From Nocardia aurantiaca (GTDB taxonomy: Bacteria > Actinomycetota > Actinomycetes > Mycobacteriales > Mycobacteriaceae): a stretch of 64,000 nucleotides of DNA. This document shows, in pieces, positions 1 to 8,781 of this stretch. The first letter of the stretch is position 1, and each line of letters opens with the position of its first letter. Location: contig NZ_WMBB01000007.1 in assembly GCF_009708175.1 (NCBI RefSeq), forward strand, positions 186,001 to 250,000. The letters are read 5' to 3'. A program made the position numbers and the translations under genes. A model generated the notes under the pieces. That model was not told the origin of the DNA, ran no database searches, and worked only from the letters and a program-made list of their open reading frames with translations.

Positions 1-356
1 CCGGACGGGTGCGAGTGGTTGGTGTCGCGGTGGAAGCCGGTGATCCAGTCCGCCGTGGTCACCACATTGATTCCCGCCTCGAGTACCTGCTCGTAGAGCG
101 CTTCGTCCGGGAACACGCCATGGAAGGTGAGGACATCGGGACGGGCATCGATGATCTCGCGCACCGAACCGGTCGCGGTCACGCCGATCGGGCCGATGCC
201 GACGATCTCGCCCGCGTCGCGGCCGATCTTCTCGGGCGAATAGCAGTGCAGCCCAACCAGTTCGAGATCGGGATGGTTGCGGATGCGGCCGATCATCTCG
301 GTGCCGAGGTTGCCGGTCGCGACCTGGAAGACCCGGATCTTGTCGGAGGTGCTCAT
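1..356 (-). CDS. DapB-like NAD(P)-dependent dehydrogenase, N-terminal part (truncated by window edge)
   Basis: The visible ~118 residues begin MSTSDKIRVFQVATGNLG, a beta-strand followed by a Rossmann-type TGNLG turn, then VGLHCYSPEKIGRDAGEIVG and ADWITGFHRD. This is the layout of dihydrodipicolinate-reductase-like proteins that include 2,4-diaminopentanoate and native amine dehydrogenases. The ATG overlaps the stop of the upstream Rieske gene by one base (TGATG), so the two are translationally coupled. A role as a redox step in the same catabolic pathway is inferred. The C-terminal half lies outside the window, so the substrate cannot be assigned. Confidence 0.7.
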   Translation of the reverse strand, partial: MSTSDKIRVFQVATGNLGTEMIGRIRNHPDLELVGLHCYSPEKIGRDAGEIVGIGPIGVTATGSVREIIDARPDVLTFHGVFPDEALYEQVLEAGINVVTTADWITGFHRDTNHSHPS

Positions 357-1348
357 CAGTTGTTCCTTTCGGTGGGGTAGAACTGCCGTGCCCAGTCGCG
401 CAGTGCGGTGAAGCCCTCGAATTCCTTGCGCGACAACGCCGGCGGATCCGAGTACCGCTGGTGCGCCCAGATCCGGATATCGGCCTCGAATTGTTCGATC
501 ACATACTCGGCCATGGCCTTGCCGTAGGTGGTGATCTCCGGACTGTCATCGCCGGGTTTGCGCCCGATCCACACGGTGAACCGGACATCGGAGGTGTACT
601 CGTCGACCGGTGTCACCGCCGGCATCGTCCGGTTGTCGACCATGCCCCAGCTCTTGGTGATGGAGCAGCCCAGTCCGGCATTGATCGACTCCACCCCACT
701 GTTGATCTCGTCCTCGGCCACGCCCGCGTCGAAGGCGATGGTGAAGTCGACGAACGACACCGGACCGGAGAAGTCGTGGCGGGTGAACTCCGGCACGAAC
801 GGCGTCTTGTGCACGAACGTGAAGTGCGCGAAGTCGACACCGTTCTCCAGCACGTACTGCGGATGCAACTCCAGATTCGGGCGGTACAGGGTGGCCGCCG
901 GAACAGGCGGATAGTAGTCGGCGGCGGTCTTGCCGTCGCCGAACGCGGCGAAGAGGTCCGGTACCTCGAAATGCGGTGGGCGGCCGTCGATGTCGAACCA
1001 GATCCAAATTGCTTCATTGCGTTCCACCACGGGGTAGCTGCGGATGCGGCGGCCCTTGTTCGGGTGATTCTCGTAGGGAATGCACACATTCCGGCCCTCG
1101 CGATTCCACTCCCACCCGTGGAACGGGCACACCAGGTGCTCGCCGTCGACGTGACCGCCGTAGCCGAGGTGTGCTCCCAGATGCTCGCAGTAGGCGTCGA
1201 ATACCGCGAGGCGGCCCGACGCCGATCGCCAGGCGACCATCTCGCGTCCGAAGTACTTCATGGTGTGCACCGCACCGACCACGATCTCGGTGGACCAGGC
1301 CACTTGGAACCAGCCCGTCGGCTGCATCGACAGGGGTGGTTTCGCCAT
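356..1348 (-). CDS. Rieske non-heme iron oxygenase, alpha subunit (KshA-like)
   Basis: This 330-residue protein has an N-terminal Rieske [2Fe-2S] domain with C54-x-H56 (AYCEHLGAH) and C74-x2-H77 (CPFHGWEW). It also has a catalytic-domain mononuclear iron site N169-x2-D172-x2-H175-x4-H180 (ENGVDFAHFTFVH). The order and spacing match 3-ketosteroid 9-alpha-hydroxylase and related Rieske hydroxylases, though the protein is shorter than typical KshA (about 380). It would hydroxylate a ring or side chain using electrons from a separate reductase, which is not encoded nearby. It is divergent from the TetR gene at 1518 and coupled to the dehydrogenase downstream. Substrate unknown. Confidence 0.88.
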   Translation of the reverse strand: MAKPPLSMQPTGWFQVAWSTEIVVGAVHTMKYFGREMVAWRSASGRLAVFDAYCEHLGAHLGYGGHVDGEHLVCPFHGWEWNREGRNVCIPYENHPNKGRRIRSYPVVERNEAIWIWFDIDGRPPHFEVPDLFAAFGDGKTAADYYPPVPAATLYRPNLELHPQYVLENGVDFAHFTFVHKTPFVPEFTRHDFSGPVSFVDFTIAFDAGVAEDEINSGVESINAGLGCSITKSWGMVDNRTMPAVTPVDEYTSDVRFTVWIGRKPGDDSPEITTYGKAMAEYVIEQFEADIRIWAHQRYSDPPALSRKEFEGFTALRDWARQFYPTERNN

Positions 1349-1503
1349 CTCGATCCTCCTGGGCTGTCAAGGGCGACTCGACCGCGGTGGCGCGGCGATC
1401 CCTCGGCATCGGCGGCATCGAACACACGCGGCCACATCACCGTAGAACCGGCGCCACAGAAATACAAGAGCCCTCTTTGAAACTTGATCTCGCTGGTAGC
1501 CAC

Positions 1504-1509
1504 TACAAT
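1504..1509 (+). promoter_or_regulatory. -10 element of the TetR gene; probable leaderless transcript
   Basis: TACAAT stands nine bases before the GTG at 1518, so transcription from it would begin at about 1516-1517, almost on the start codon. No Shine-Dalgarno sequence precedes the GTG. A leaderless GTG mRNA, common in actinobacteria, is the simplest reading. The -35 is unclear. Confidence 0.45.
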
Positions 1510-1517
1510 CGGACCTC

Positions 1518-2135
1518 GTGACAGAGGCGGCAGTCGGCGGGCGCCGCGCGAACAGGCGCGGGATACAGTCGCGGGAGAGCATGCTCGAGGCGGCGATCGC
1601 CTCGTTGGCCACCGGCGATCCGGCCGCGGTCTCGGGCAATCGGATCGCCCGCGACATCGGCGCGACCTGGGGTGTGGTCAAGTACCAGTTCGGCGATATC
1701 GACGGACTGTGGGCGGCGGTGCTGCAGTACACCGCCGACAAACGCGGCGACCTGCCCGCCGCGATCGCCCGCGAGGGAACGCTGCGCGAGCGGGTGGGCG
1801 CATTGATCAACACGATGGCCGCGGGGTTGCGCAGGCCGGAGTCGCTGGCGATCGAGACGCTGCGGGCGGCGCTGCCACGCGACCACGTCGAACTCGAACG
1901 GGAGTATCCCCTCACCGCCGCGGAGCTCGCGTCGTGGAAGCCCAACTGGGACAAAGCCTGTCAGCGGGCCTTCGCCGACCTGGGATGCGATCCGGACAAG
2001 GTCCGCAAGGTGGCCGCGCTCATCCCCGCGGCCATGCGCGGCATCACCTCCGAACGCACCCTCGGCACCTACGGCGACCTCGATGACGCGCTGGAAGCGC
2101 TCATCGGCGGCATCGTCGCCTACCTGGAGAGCTGA
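1518..2135 (+). CDS. TetR-family transcriptional regulator
   Basis: This 205-residue protein has an N-terminal TetR DNA-binding domain at about residues 15-65 (MLEAAIASLATGDPAAVSGN, then IARDIGATWGVVKYQFGDID). The remainder is an alpha-helical ligand-binding domain ending in an IGGIVAYLE helix. The GTG start is chosen because a TACAAT -10 lies just upstream and the HTH follows at the usual distance. It is divergently placed from the Rieske-dehydrogenase pair and is the only regulator in the 16-kb catabolic island. It is therefore the best local candidate to bind the CTGGACAnnTGTyyGG sites, although none lies in its own promoter. Confidence 0.85.
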   Translation: MTEAAVGGRRANRRGIQSRESMLEAAIASLATGDPAAVSGNRIARDIGATWGVVKYQFGDIDGLWAAVLQYTADKRGDLPAAIAREGTLRERVGALINTMAAGLRRPESLAIETLRAALPRDHVELEREYPLTAAELASWKPNWDKACQRAFADLGCDPDKVRKVAALIPAAMRGITSERTLGTYGDLDDALEALIGGIVAYLES

Positions 2136-2142
2136 CCCGGGC

Positions 2143-3678
2143 TCAGGACAGCAGACGCCGCAGCAGCCGGTTGCCGAATCCGTAGCGCAGCAGGCCGTCG
2201 AGATCGCGAATCGTCTTCTCCGAGTACGGATACCAAATGCTCTCCCGCTTGGGCTGCCAGCGGTCGATGAGGATCGGCTGGGCGTGGGCGAAGCCGCGCA
2301 GCGCGTCGGTGCCGTTGACATGTCCGACACCACTGTCCTTGCGCCCGCCGAAGGGCGCCTCGGGGACGCCGTAGATCACGGCGGCGTCATTGTGGACGAC
2401 CGAACCCGTGGTGAGCCGGGCGGCGATGCGGCGGGCCTTGGCCGCATCCCTGGTGAAAACCGATCCGCTGAGACCGTAGCGGGAGTCATTGGCGAGGCGG
2501 ATGGCCTCCTCCTCGTCGCGTACGCGCATGATGGCCGCGACCGGACCGAAGGTCTCCTCGGTCATGAGGTCCATGGCATGGTCCGCGCCGACGACCACCG
2601 TCGGCTGGTAGTACAACCCATTGCCCGCGACGGGCGCGCCGCCCACGGGGATGTCGGCGCCCTTGGCCTTGGCGTCGTCGACGTGGCGGGTGACGATATC
2701 GAGCTGGCGGTCCCAGAACAGCGGGCCCAAGTCGTTATCGCCCGGACCGTAGGTGATCTCGGCGGCCTTGCGGGTGACCAGGCCGATGAATTCGTCGGCG
2801 ACGGCCTCGACCACGTAGATCCGCTCGACGCTCATGCACACCTGGCCGGTGTTGAACATCGACAGGTACACCGCGCCGGCGGCGGCGCGTTCGAGATCGG
2901 CGTCGGCGCAGACGATCATGGCGTCCTTGCCGCCGAGTTCCAGGGTGCAGGGCAGCAGCCGTGCGGCGCAGGCGGCGGCGATCTTGCGCCCGGTGCCGAC
3001 GCTGCCGGTGAAGCACACCTTGTCGATGTCCGAATTCACCAGGGCGGCACCGGTTTCCCCGTCACCGCGCAGGACCTGGACGACATCCTCGGGCACACCC
3101 GCCTCGTGCAGCACCCGGGCGACCCAGGCCCCGGACTCCGGCGTCACCTCCGAGGGTTTGAAGACCACGGCATTGCCCGCGAGCAGTGCCTGCACAACCG
3201 GATTGAGGGTCAGGACGAACGGGGCGTTCCACGGCGTGATGACACCGACAACGCCCAGCGGCTGATAGTGGATGTAGAGCTTCTTCACCGGACGCAGGTA
3301 GCCGTGCAGGCGCTGCCGGTGCGGGCGCAGATCGCGGCGCGCCCGGGCGGTCCAGTAGTTGAGGAAGTCGCAGGCGGGCACGATTTCCACGCCGAGGGCC
3401 TCGGCCCGCGGCTTACCGGTCTCGGCTCGGACGGTGTCGGCGATCTCCCCGCGGCGCGCGACGATCACGTCGATGGCGGCACGCACAATGGCGGCCCGCT
3501 CCCCGACATCGCGTGCGGCCCAGGCGGATTGGGCCGCTCGAGCGCGAGCGACAGCGCTGTCCACCTCGCCCGCGCCGTCGACGTCGAGTTCGCCGATCGG
3601 ACTGCGGTCCACCGGACTGTCCAGTGCCAGCCTGCGGCGTCCCGCCTCGGTATCCGGGATTGCGCGAACGATGGCCAT
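2143..3678 (-). CDS. Aldehyde dehydrogenase (NAD(P)+)
   Basis: This 511-residue ALDH-superfamily enzyme oxidises an aldehyde to a carboxylate. Visible residues are the oxyanion Asn in ITPWNAPF (about N151), the NAD-domain motif FTGSVGTGRK (about 223-232), the general-base Glu in LELGGKD (about E247) and the nucleophilic Cys in NTGQVCMS (about C281). It sits on the opposite strand, 7 bp after the TetR stop. A CTGGACA-type operator lies 40 bp upstream of its ATG, shared with the second ALDH and the P450. It probably acts after an alcohol-oxidation step in the island. Confidence 0.9.
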   Translation of the reverse strand: MAIVRAIPDTEAGRRRLALDSPVDRSPIGELDVDGAGEVDSAVARARAAQSAWAARDVGERAAIVRAAIDVIVARRGEIADTVRAETGKPRAEALGVEIVPACDFLNYWTARARRDLRPHRQRLHGYLRPVKKLYIHYQPLGVVGVITPWNAPFVLTLNPVVQALLAGNAVVFKPSEVTPESGAWVARVLHEAGVPEDVVQVLRGDGETGAALVNSDIDKVCFTGSVGTGRKIAAACAARLLPCTLELGGKDAMIVCADADLERAAAGAVYLSMFNTGQVCMSVERIYVVEAVADEFIGLVTRKAAEITYGPGDNDLGPLFWDRQLDIVTRHVDDAKAKGADIPVGGAPVAGNGLYYQPTVVVGADHAMDLMTEETFGPVAAIMRVRDEEEAIRLANDSRYGLSGSVFTRDAAKARRIAARLTTGSVVHNDAAVIYGVPEAPFGGRKDSGVGHVNGTDALRGFAHAQPILIDRWQPKRESIWYPYSEKTIRDLDGLLRYGFGNRLLRRLLS

Positions 3679-3717
3679 GTCATTCTCCTACATCGCAATT
3701 CGGCGTCCGAGACCAAA

Positions 3718-3733
3718 CTGGACACTTGTCCGG
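3718..3733. promoter_or_regulatory. Operator-like site A, CTGGACACTTGTCCGG
   Basis: A 16-bp site with CyGGACA / TGTCCrG arms (7 of 8 positions symmetric) lies 40 bp upstream of the aldehyde dehydrogenase ATG at 3678. Two close variants occur at 10272 and 10428, in front of the other aldehyde dehydrogenase and the P450. Spacing and symmetry suit a TetR-type dimer. The binding protein is not known. Confidence 0.5.
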
Positions 3734-3796
3734 ACGGTACTACTGATACGTTGCCGCAGCAAGACCCCGTGCGCGGAGCATCGGCCGACCACGGTT

Positions 3797-4320
3797 TCAG
3801 GCTCGATCGATGCCCGCACCGGGCTGCGGAGCGCAGTACGTACGGATGACATGCTCCAGCCAGCGTTCCCTCGAGCGGATGGCTCGGCGGCTCACCTCGG
3901 CGGTGGAGACCATCCGATCGAAGCCGTGCCGGCATCCGGGATAGATCTCGAATTCGACCGGCACACCCAGGATCGGAGCCGCTCGAAGCCCAGACTCCTC
4001 TCATCGCGGAACGGCTCGAGATCGCCGACGTGGGTGAACGTCGGCGGCAACCCCCGCAGGTCGGTGGCCCGCGCGGGCGCCGCGTACGGAGGAACCCGGT
4101 CGGTGCCGTGGCGATCGCCGAGATGCTCCCATGCCGAGATCAGCGTCGTCGTGTCCCCGACGGCTGCGTCGTTGTCCCGCGCCGACTCGGTCGCCATCCG
4201 GTCGTCGATCATCGGATAGATCGGCATCGGGAAGGCGATGTTCACCTCGCCTCGGTCGCGGGCGAGGAGCGTGAGCGCGGTGGTCAGGCCGCCGCCGGCG
4301 CTCTCACCGGCGACGGCGAT
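3797..4320 (-). pseudogene. Alpha/beta-hydrolase (HSL/esterase family) relic, 5'-truncated and frameshifted
   Basis: Reading leftward from 4320, one frame gives IAVAGESAGGGLTTALTLLA (nucleophile elbow GESAGG), then VPPYAAPARATDL and TFTHVGDLEPFRDE (acid region). Near 3975 the frame is lost. A shifted frame continues GVPVEFEIYPGCRHGFD, containing the catalytic-His segment, then RWLEHVIRTY and a TGA at 3797. The first ~150 residues, including the oxyanion HGG motif, are missing. The relic starts exactly where the downstream end of the LLM gene lies, as if a deletion joined them. Loss of function is clear. The original substrate is unknown. Confidence 0.75.
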
Positions 4321-5174
4321 TACAGCGATCGCAGATCGGCGAGCTTGCCACTGAGCCGATCCAGATACCGCAGCACTTCCTCGGTGGAACGATCAGGAAG
4401 CCCGTAGAGCACGTCGGTGACACCGTCCGCCGCCCAGCGTGCGAGCTTGTCGGGATCCGGTGTGAAGTCCAGCGCCACGACTCGCGGTGATCCGGATCGC
4501 CCTGCGTCGGACCAGATCTTGCGCAACGACTCCAGCCGAGCCGAGATATCGGTTTCGGTCGGTGTGGTGATCCAGCCGTCGCCGGTGCGCGCGATCCACT
4601 GGAAGGTCTTCTCGGTGCCCGCGGCGCCGATGAGGACCGGGATATGGGACTGCGCGGGTTTCGGCCACGCCCAGCTCGGCCCGAAGCTCACGTGGTCACC
4701 GCTGTAGCTCGCTTCGTCCTGGGTCCACAGCTGCCGCATGGCCTCGACGTACTCGCGCAGCACGGTGCGCCGCTTGTTCGGCGGCACGCCGTGATCGGCG
4801 AGTTCATCGGTGTTCCAGCCGAATCCCGCGCCGAGGGTGACGCGACCACCGGACAGGTGGTCGAGCGTCGCGATGGTCTTGGCCAGCGTGATCGGGTCGT
4901 GTTCGACGGGCAGGGCGACGGCGGTGGACAGCTCGATGCGCTCGGTCACCGCCGCCGCCATGGCCAGTGACACCCATGGGTCGAGGGTGCGGGTGTAGCG
5001 GTCATCGGGCAGGGAGGCATCCCCGGTCGAGGGATGGGCGGCTTCGCGCTTGACTGGAATGTGGGTGTGTTCCGGTACGAAGAAGGACTGGAAGCCGCGC
5101 TCCTCGGCGGCCGCGGCCGCGGTCGCCGGGGCGATGCCGCGGTCACTGGTGAAAAGGACGATTCCGAATCGCAT
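4320..5174 (-). CDS. LLM-class, probably F420-dependent, oxidoreductase
   Basis: This 284-residue single-domain TIM-barrel protein of the luciferase-like monooxygenase superfamily starts MRFGIVLFTSDRGIAPA. It contains the conserved FFVPEHTHIP strand, the LDHLSGGRVTLGAGFGWN motif typical of F420-dependent members, and VLIGAAGTEKTFQWIA near the phosphate site. It would carry out hydride transfer between F420 (or FMN) and an organic substrate. It is encoded in the leftward group between the KstD-like flavoprotein and a hydrolase relic. Its stop codon abuts that relic. Confidence 0.85.
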   Translation of the reverse strand: MRFGIVLFTSDRGIAPATAAAAAEERGFQSFFVPEHTHIPVKREAAHPSTGDASLPDDRYTRTLDPWVSLAMAAAVTERIELSTAVALPVEHDPITLAKTIATLDHLSGGRVTLGAGFGWNTDELADHGVPPNKRRTVLREYVEAMRQLWTQDEASYSGDHVSFGPSWAWPKPAQSHIPVLIGAAGTEKTFQWIARTGDGWITTPTETDISARLESLRKIWSDAGRSGSPRVVALDFTPDPDKLARWAADGVTDVLYGLPDRSTEEVLRYLDRLSGKLADLRSL

Positions 5175-5212
5175 ACGGGCACTATCTCTTTCGTGTTCGT
5201 TTCTCGCCCGGC

Positions 5213-6682
5213 TCAGCTCAGCGCCGCGGCCCGGCCCGCGCGGCGGCCGTAGAAGCTGCTGTCACCCAGCGAAGCGCCGCTGGCGTAGCCGCCGGTGCAG
5301 ATGCCGGCCGTGCACCGACCGGCCGCGTACAGTCCGTGGATCGGCTTGTCCGCGATGTCGAGAACTCGGCCGAAGAGGTCGGTTCGCAGACCGCCCAACG
5401 GGAATCCCGCCGTGAATCCGCGCATGTCGAAGGCCGCGACCGGCGATCCGATCGGTTTCAGCCATTCCGGCTTCTTTCCCAGCAGCGGGTCCTCGCCGTT
5501 GCGGGCATGCTCGTTGTAGAACGAAACCGTTTGTTGCAGAGCGCTTTCCGGTAACCCCATCTCGTTCTCGAGTTCGGCGACCGTTTCGGCGACCCAGGTG
5601 GGCTGTGTCCGGAAGAACGGCGTGGCGGTTTCGGTCTCGCGGGCAGCCTCGTTGCCCTCGTCGTCGATGATCAGGTAGGCCTGATTGTCCTGCTCGATGA
5701 GGGTGGCCTGCCCGATCCGCCCCGGGTAGGTGTCCTCGGCGATGTAGCGCTCGCCGCGACCGTTGACCATGATGCCGCGGGCCAGCATCTGCGGGTCGCC
5801 GAAGAAGGCGACCTCGGTGGCGTCCATGGCCTCGACCTGCGCCCCGACCGCCTGCGCGACGCGGATGCCGATCCCGTCGTGTTCCTCGATCGCCGCCGCC
5901 GGACGCCCGATCAGGCGTGGCGCGTGGGTCGCGACCATCTCCTCGTTGTAGGCGAAACTTCCGGTGGCGAGCACGACGCCGCGGTGCGCGCGAATCGTCA
6001 CCTCCTCTCCGTAGCGGCGTGCTACCACACCGACCACCCAGCCGGTGTCGTCGCGGATGAGACGCTGGATGCGGGTGTCGTATTCGACTCGCACACCGAG
6101 CTTTTCGGCGGTTTCGACCAGTGGCTTCATCAGCATGTAGCCGCCGCCCCGCTGACCGGTGCGCTTGTTCTGCATCTGCGGGACGTGACCGCGCGGCGCC
6201 GGCGCCACGATCGTGTTGAACGGTGCGGCGTTCTCACCGCCGGAGTACATCAGTCCCTCGTCGTGCGGAGGTTCCCAGCCGGGTTCGCCCCAGAACTCCT
6301 CCTTGAACCGCACCCCGCAGTCGACGAGCCACTGATAGTGGTCGATGCTGCCCTTGCAATAGTCGGCGATCCGAGCGTGGTCGGCGGTGGGCCCCACCGC
6401 GGCCAGGAGGAACGCCTCCATATTCTCCGGGCTGTCGTCGAATCCCAGCGCGCGTTGCAGCGGGGTGCCGCCGCCGAGGTAGACGAAGCCACCGGCCAGA
6501 GCCGCGGCGCCGCCCCAGCCGCCCGTGCGCTCGAGGAGGAGGACGTCGGCGCCGGCGCGGGCGGCCTCGATCGCCGCGCACACTCCGGCGATGCCGTACC
6601 CGGCGATGACGACATCCGCGCCGTCGGTCCAGTCGGAGACTTCCGACGCTGGTGTGGGCTCCACGTCTTTCGCGTCGACCAT
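5213..6682 (-). CDS. FAD-dependent oxidoreductase, fumarate reductase / 3-ketosteroid dehydrogenase-like
   Basis: This 489-residue flavoprotein has an N-terminal ADP-binding motif VIAGYGIAGVCAAIEAARAG (G28-x-G30-x2-G33) and the downstream Glu of LLLERT. A central HRGVVLATGSFAYNEEM block and a C-terminal GLYAAGRCTAGICTGGYASG flavin-contact block match the FAD_binding_2 family, which includes KstD and fumarate reductase. It likely introduces or removes a C=C bond next to a carbonyl. The open frame extends to 6862. The ATG at 6682 is chosen for its GAGAAGG Shine-Dalgarno and the usual distance to the GxGxxG motif. Confidence 0.82.
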   Translation of the reverse strand: MVDAKDVEPTPASEVSDWTDGADVVIAGYGIAGVCAAIEAARAGADVLLLERTGGWGGAAALAGGFVYLGGGTPLQRALGFDDSPENMEAFLLAAVGPTADHARIADYCKGSIDHYQWLVDCGVRFKEEFWGEPGWEPPHDEGLMYSGGENAAPFNTIVAPAPRGHVPQMQNKRTGQRGGGYMLMKPLVETAEKLGVRVEYDTRIQRLIRDDTGWVVGVVARRYGEEVTIRAHRGVVLATGSFAYNEEMVATHAPRLIGRPAAAIEEHDGIGIRVAQAVGAQVEAMDATEVAFFGDPQMLARGIMVNGRGERYIAEDTYPGRIGQATLIEQDNQAYLIIDDEGNEAARETETATPFFRTQPTWVAETVAELENEMGLPESALQQTVSFYNEHARNGEDPLLGKKPEWLKPIGSPVAAFDMRGFTAGFPLGGLRTDLFGRVLDIADKPIHGLYAAGRCTAGICTGGYASGASLGDSSFYGRRAGRAAALS

Positions 6683-6728
6683 GGTCAGTTGCTGCCTTCT
6701 CGTTCGAGGGTGAACGTGATTCGCGCGC

Positions 6729-7118
6729 TCACGACTTCTTGCTCCGCTGCTGCGCCAGCACGGTGCCGACGGCGGTGTCGAGTTTGGTGCCGGCCGCCCA
6801 TCCGATGTAGTGGCACAGGAAGATCGCGACCTCGCGCAGCTGCTCCTCGGACAGTTCGCCATTGCGCAGCGCCGCGCCGATCTGGATCTCGGCGACGTCG
6901 ATGTGTCCCTGCGCCGACAGCGCGCCGAGCAGCAGCAGTCGCCGTTCGCGCACGGTCAGCGCGGGCCGCGACCAGATCTCGGCGAACAGGTGGTCCGCGG
7001 TGAGGGCGAAGTAATCGCCGGGACCGTCGGCGAATTCCCAGCCGTAGACTTCGCTCATCTTCGCGAGCCCCCGCGCGCGGGGGCTGTCGTCGGTAGCGGA
7101 ATTTCCGGTCGCGGTCAT
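6729..7118 (-). CDS. Carboxymuconolactone decarboxylase-family protein
   Basis: This 129-residue all-helical CMD/AhpD-fold protein contains LTVRERRLLLLGALSAQG and the conserved EEQLREVAIFLCHYIGWAAG with a Cys-His pair. Such proteins either decarboxylate 4-carboxymuconolactone or act as peroxidase-like thiol proteins, and the sequence does not settle which. The ATG overlaps the stop of the dehydrogenase upstream (ATGA, 7115-7118), so it is part of the SDR-dehydrogenase-CMD run and translationally coupled. Confidence 0.82.
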   Translation of the reverse strand: MTATGNSATDDSPRARGLAKMSEVYGWEFADGPGDYFALTADHLFAEIWSRPALTVRERRLLLLGALSAQGHIDVAEIQIGAALRNGELSEEQLREVAIFLCHYIGWAAGTKLDTAVGTVLAQQRSKKS

Positions 7119-7999
7119 GAGGGCTCCTTGTCGAGCAGCGGTCGGCCCACGCCGAGTCCGTCCGCCAGCCGGGTCAGTGCGAGTTCGGCCAACGGCAACG
7201 GCAGGTCGAGGCGCTCGCCGAGTGCGAGAGCGAGCGACAGGTCCTTCTCGCCGAGATTGCGCACGTGGGTGAGAATCGGCAGCCAGAAGTCGCCCGACGG
7301 GATCGGGGCGGTGGTGTCGCGCAACATGATCGAGCCCGGGCCGCCGGTCACGGCATCGGAATGCCGCACGACCTTCCCAAGATCGGTGATGCTCAGCCCG
7401 GCGGCCTCGGCCAGACACTGGGCCTCGGTGGCGGCGGTGAACGCGACGAAGTGGAGTAGGTTGCGCGCCAGCTTCATTCGCGTGCCCGCGCCAACCGGCC
7501 CGGCGTGCACGATCAGATCGGAAAAGCGTCCGAACGGACCTCGGACGAGTTCGAGCGCGGCGTCGCTGCCGCCGACCATGACGGCCAGACCACCGCGGGT
7601 GGCGGCGGCCGCGCCGCCACTGACCGGAGCATCGACGAATTCGACTCCGCGATCGGCGCATACGGCGGCGAGGTTCTCCGCCGTCCGGTCGCTGATGGTC
7701 GAGTGCACCGCGATGACGGTGCCCGGCCCGGCGGTGTTCAGAATCCCGGCCGGGCCGGTGACGACATCGATGACCTGAGCGTCGTCGATGACGGTGACGC
7801 TGATGAGCCGGGCGCGCGCGGCGAGCGCGGCCGGATCGGCGGCGCGGCTCGCACCCGCCTCGGTGAACGGCAACGTCGCCTCGGTGCGGACATCGCAGAC
7901 CACGAGTCCGCCGGACCAGTCGAGCAACCGGCGCGCCATCGGCGCACCCATATTGCCCAAACCGATGAATCCGACCGGGGCGGAGGGTGATTCGGTCAT
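7115..7999 (-). CDS. 3-hydroxyisobutyrate dehydrogenase-like NAD(P)-dependent oxidoreductase
   Basis: This 294-residue beta-hydroxyacid dehydrogenase has the N-terminal dinucleotide motif VGFIGLGNMGAPMARRL and the substrate-binding FVDAPVSGGAAAA segment. The catalytic-lysine helix reads GAGTRMKLARNLL, followed by a helical C-terminal domain. Family members oxidise a primary or secondary alcohol next to a carboxylate or CoA ester. Four-base ATGA overlaps link it to the SDR before it (7996-7999) and the CMD protein after it, which implies one mRNA and coordinated expression. Confidence 0.87.
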   Translation of the reverse strand: MTESPSAPVGFIGLGNMGAPMARRLLDWSGGLVVCDVRTEATLPFTEAGASRAADPAALAARARLISVTVIDDAQVIDVVTGPAGILNTAGPGTVIAVHSTISDRTAENLAAVCADRGVEFVDAPVSGGAAAATRGGLAVMVGGSDAALELVRGPFGRFSDLIVHAGPVGAGTRMKLARNLLHFVAFTAATEAQCLAEAAGLSITDLGKVVRHSDAVTGGPGSIMLRDTTAPIPSGDFWLPILTHVRNLGEKDLSLALALGERLDLPLPLAELALTRLADGLGVGRPLLDKEPS

Positions 8000-8745
8000 C
8001 GGATGATCTGCCCGCCGTCGACATTGAGGATCTGGCCGGTGACCCATCCCGCGTCGTCGGAGAGCAGATACAGGCAGGCGCCCACCAGATCCTGCGGGGT
8101 GCCCATCCGCTTGATCGGAATGCGGGACACCATGTCCTTCACGATGCTCCCGGGGGTGACGGTCTGGGTGGCCTCGGTATCGATCGGTCCCGGCGCGATG
8201 GCGTTGACCCGGATCTTCGAGCCGCCCAGCTCGGTGGCGAGCTGCTGGGTGAGGCCGTTGATGCCGACCTTGGCCAGACCGTAGAAACCCGAGTACAGCC
8301 AGGCGGCCGTGGAGGACTGGTTCACGATCGAGCCACCGCCCGCGGCCACCATGGGCTGCCACACCGCACGCGTGACATTGAGCGCGCCGTCGAGGTTCAC
8401 GCCCATGAACTTCTTGTAGTAGTCCCACGGCACGGTGAGCAGCAGGTCCAGTTTCATGTCGCCGTAGATGGCGGCATTGTTGACCAGATGGTTGATGGCG
8501 CCGAACTCGGAGACGGTGAATTCCGCCAGGGCCGTGGCGGATTCGGGATCGGAGACGTCGACCCGGCGGAAGACGGCGGTGCCGCCGGCGGCGGTGATCC
8601 GCTCGGCCGCCTCCTCGCCGCGCTCGGCGTTGAGATCGGCGACGACGACATTGGCGCCCTCGGCGGCGAGCGCGGCGGCGTAGGCCGCGCCGATGCCCTG
8701 TGCGGCGCCGGTGACGATGGCCGTACGCCCGGTGAAACGTGCCAT
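7996..8745 (-). CDS. Short-chain dehydrogenase/reductase (classical SDR)
   Basis: This 249-residue SDR has the cofactor motif TGAAQGIGAAYA near residue 12, the NNAAIYG strand, the catalytic Ser in NQSSTAAW, Tyr-x3-Lys as YGLAK, and a FabG-like tail LNVDGGQIIR. Asp in VVVADLNAER after strand 2 suggests NAD preference. It probably oxidises a secondary alcohol to a ketone. It is the first gene of a three-gene overlapping run and starts 37 bp from the 3' end of the aldehyde dehydrogenase gene upstream, so all four may be cotranscribed. Confidence 0.9.
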   Translation of the reverse strand: MARFTGRTAIVTGAAQGIGAAYAAALAAEGANVVVADLNAERGEEAAERITAAGGTAVFRRVDVSDPESATALAEFTVSEFGAINHLVNNAAIYGDMKLDLLLTVPWDYYKKFMGVNLDGALNVTRAVWQPMVAAGGGSIVNQSSTAAWLYSGFYGLAKVGINGLTQQLATELGGSKIRVNAIAPGPIDTEATQTVTPGSIVKDMVSRIPIKRMGTPQDLVGACLYLLSDDAGWVTGQILNVDGGQIIR

Positions 8746-8781
8746 GGTGGGTTCAACTCCTCGTAGTGGAATGTGGTGAAT

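Noticed and set aside
2083..3849. 588-residue rightward frame antisense to the first aldehyde dehydrogenase
   Set aside because: High-GC shadow frame; the opposite strand encodes all ALDH catalytic motifs.
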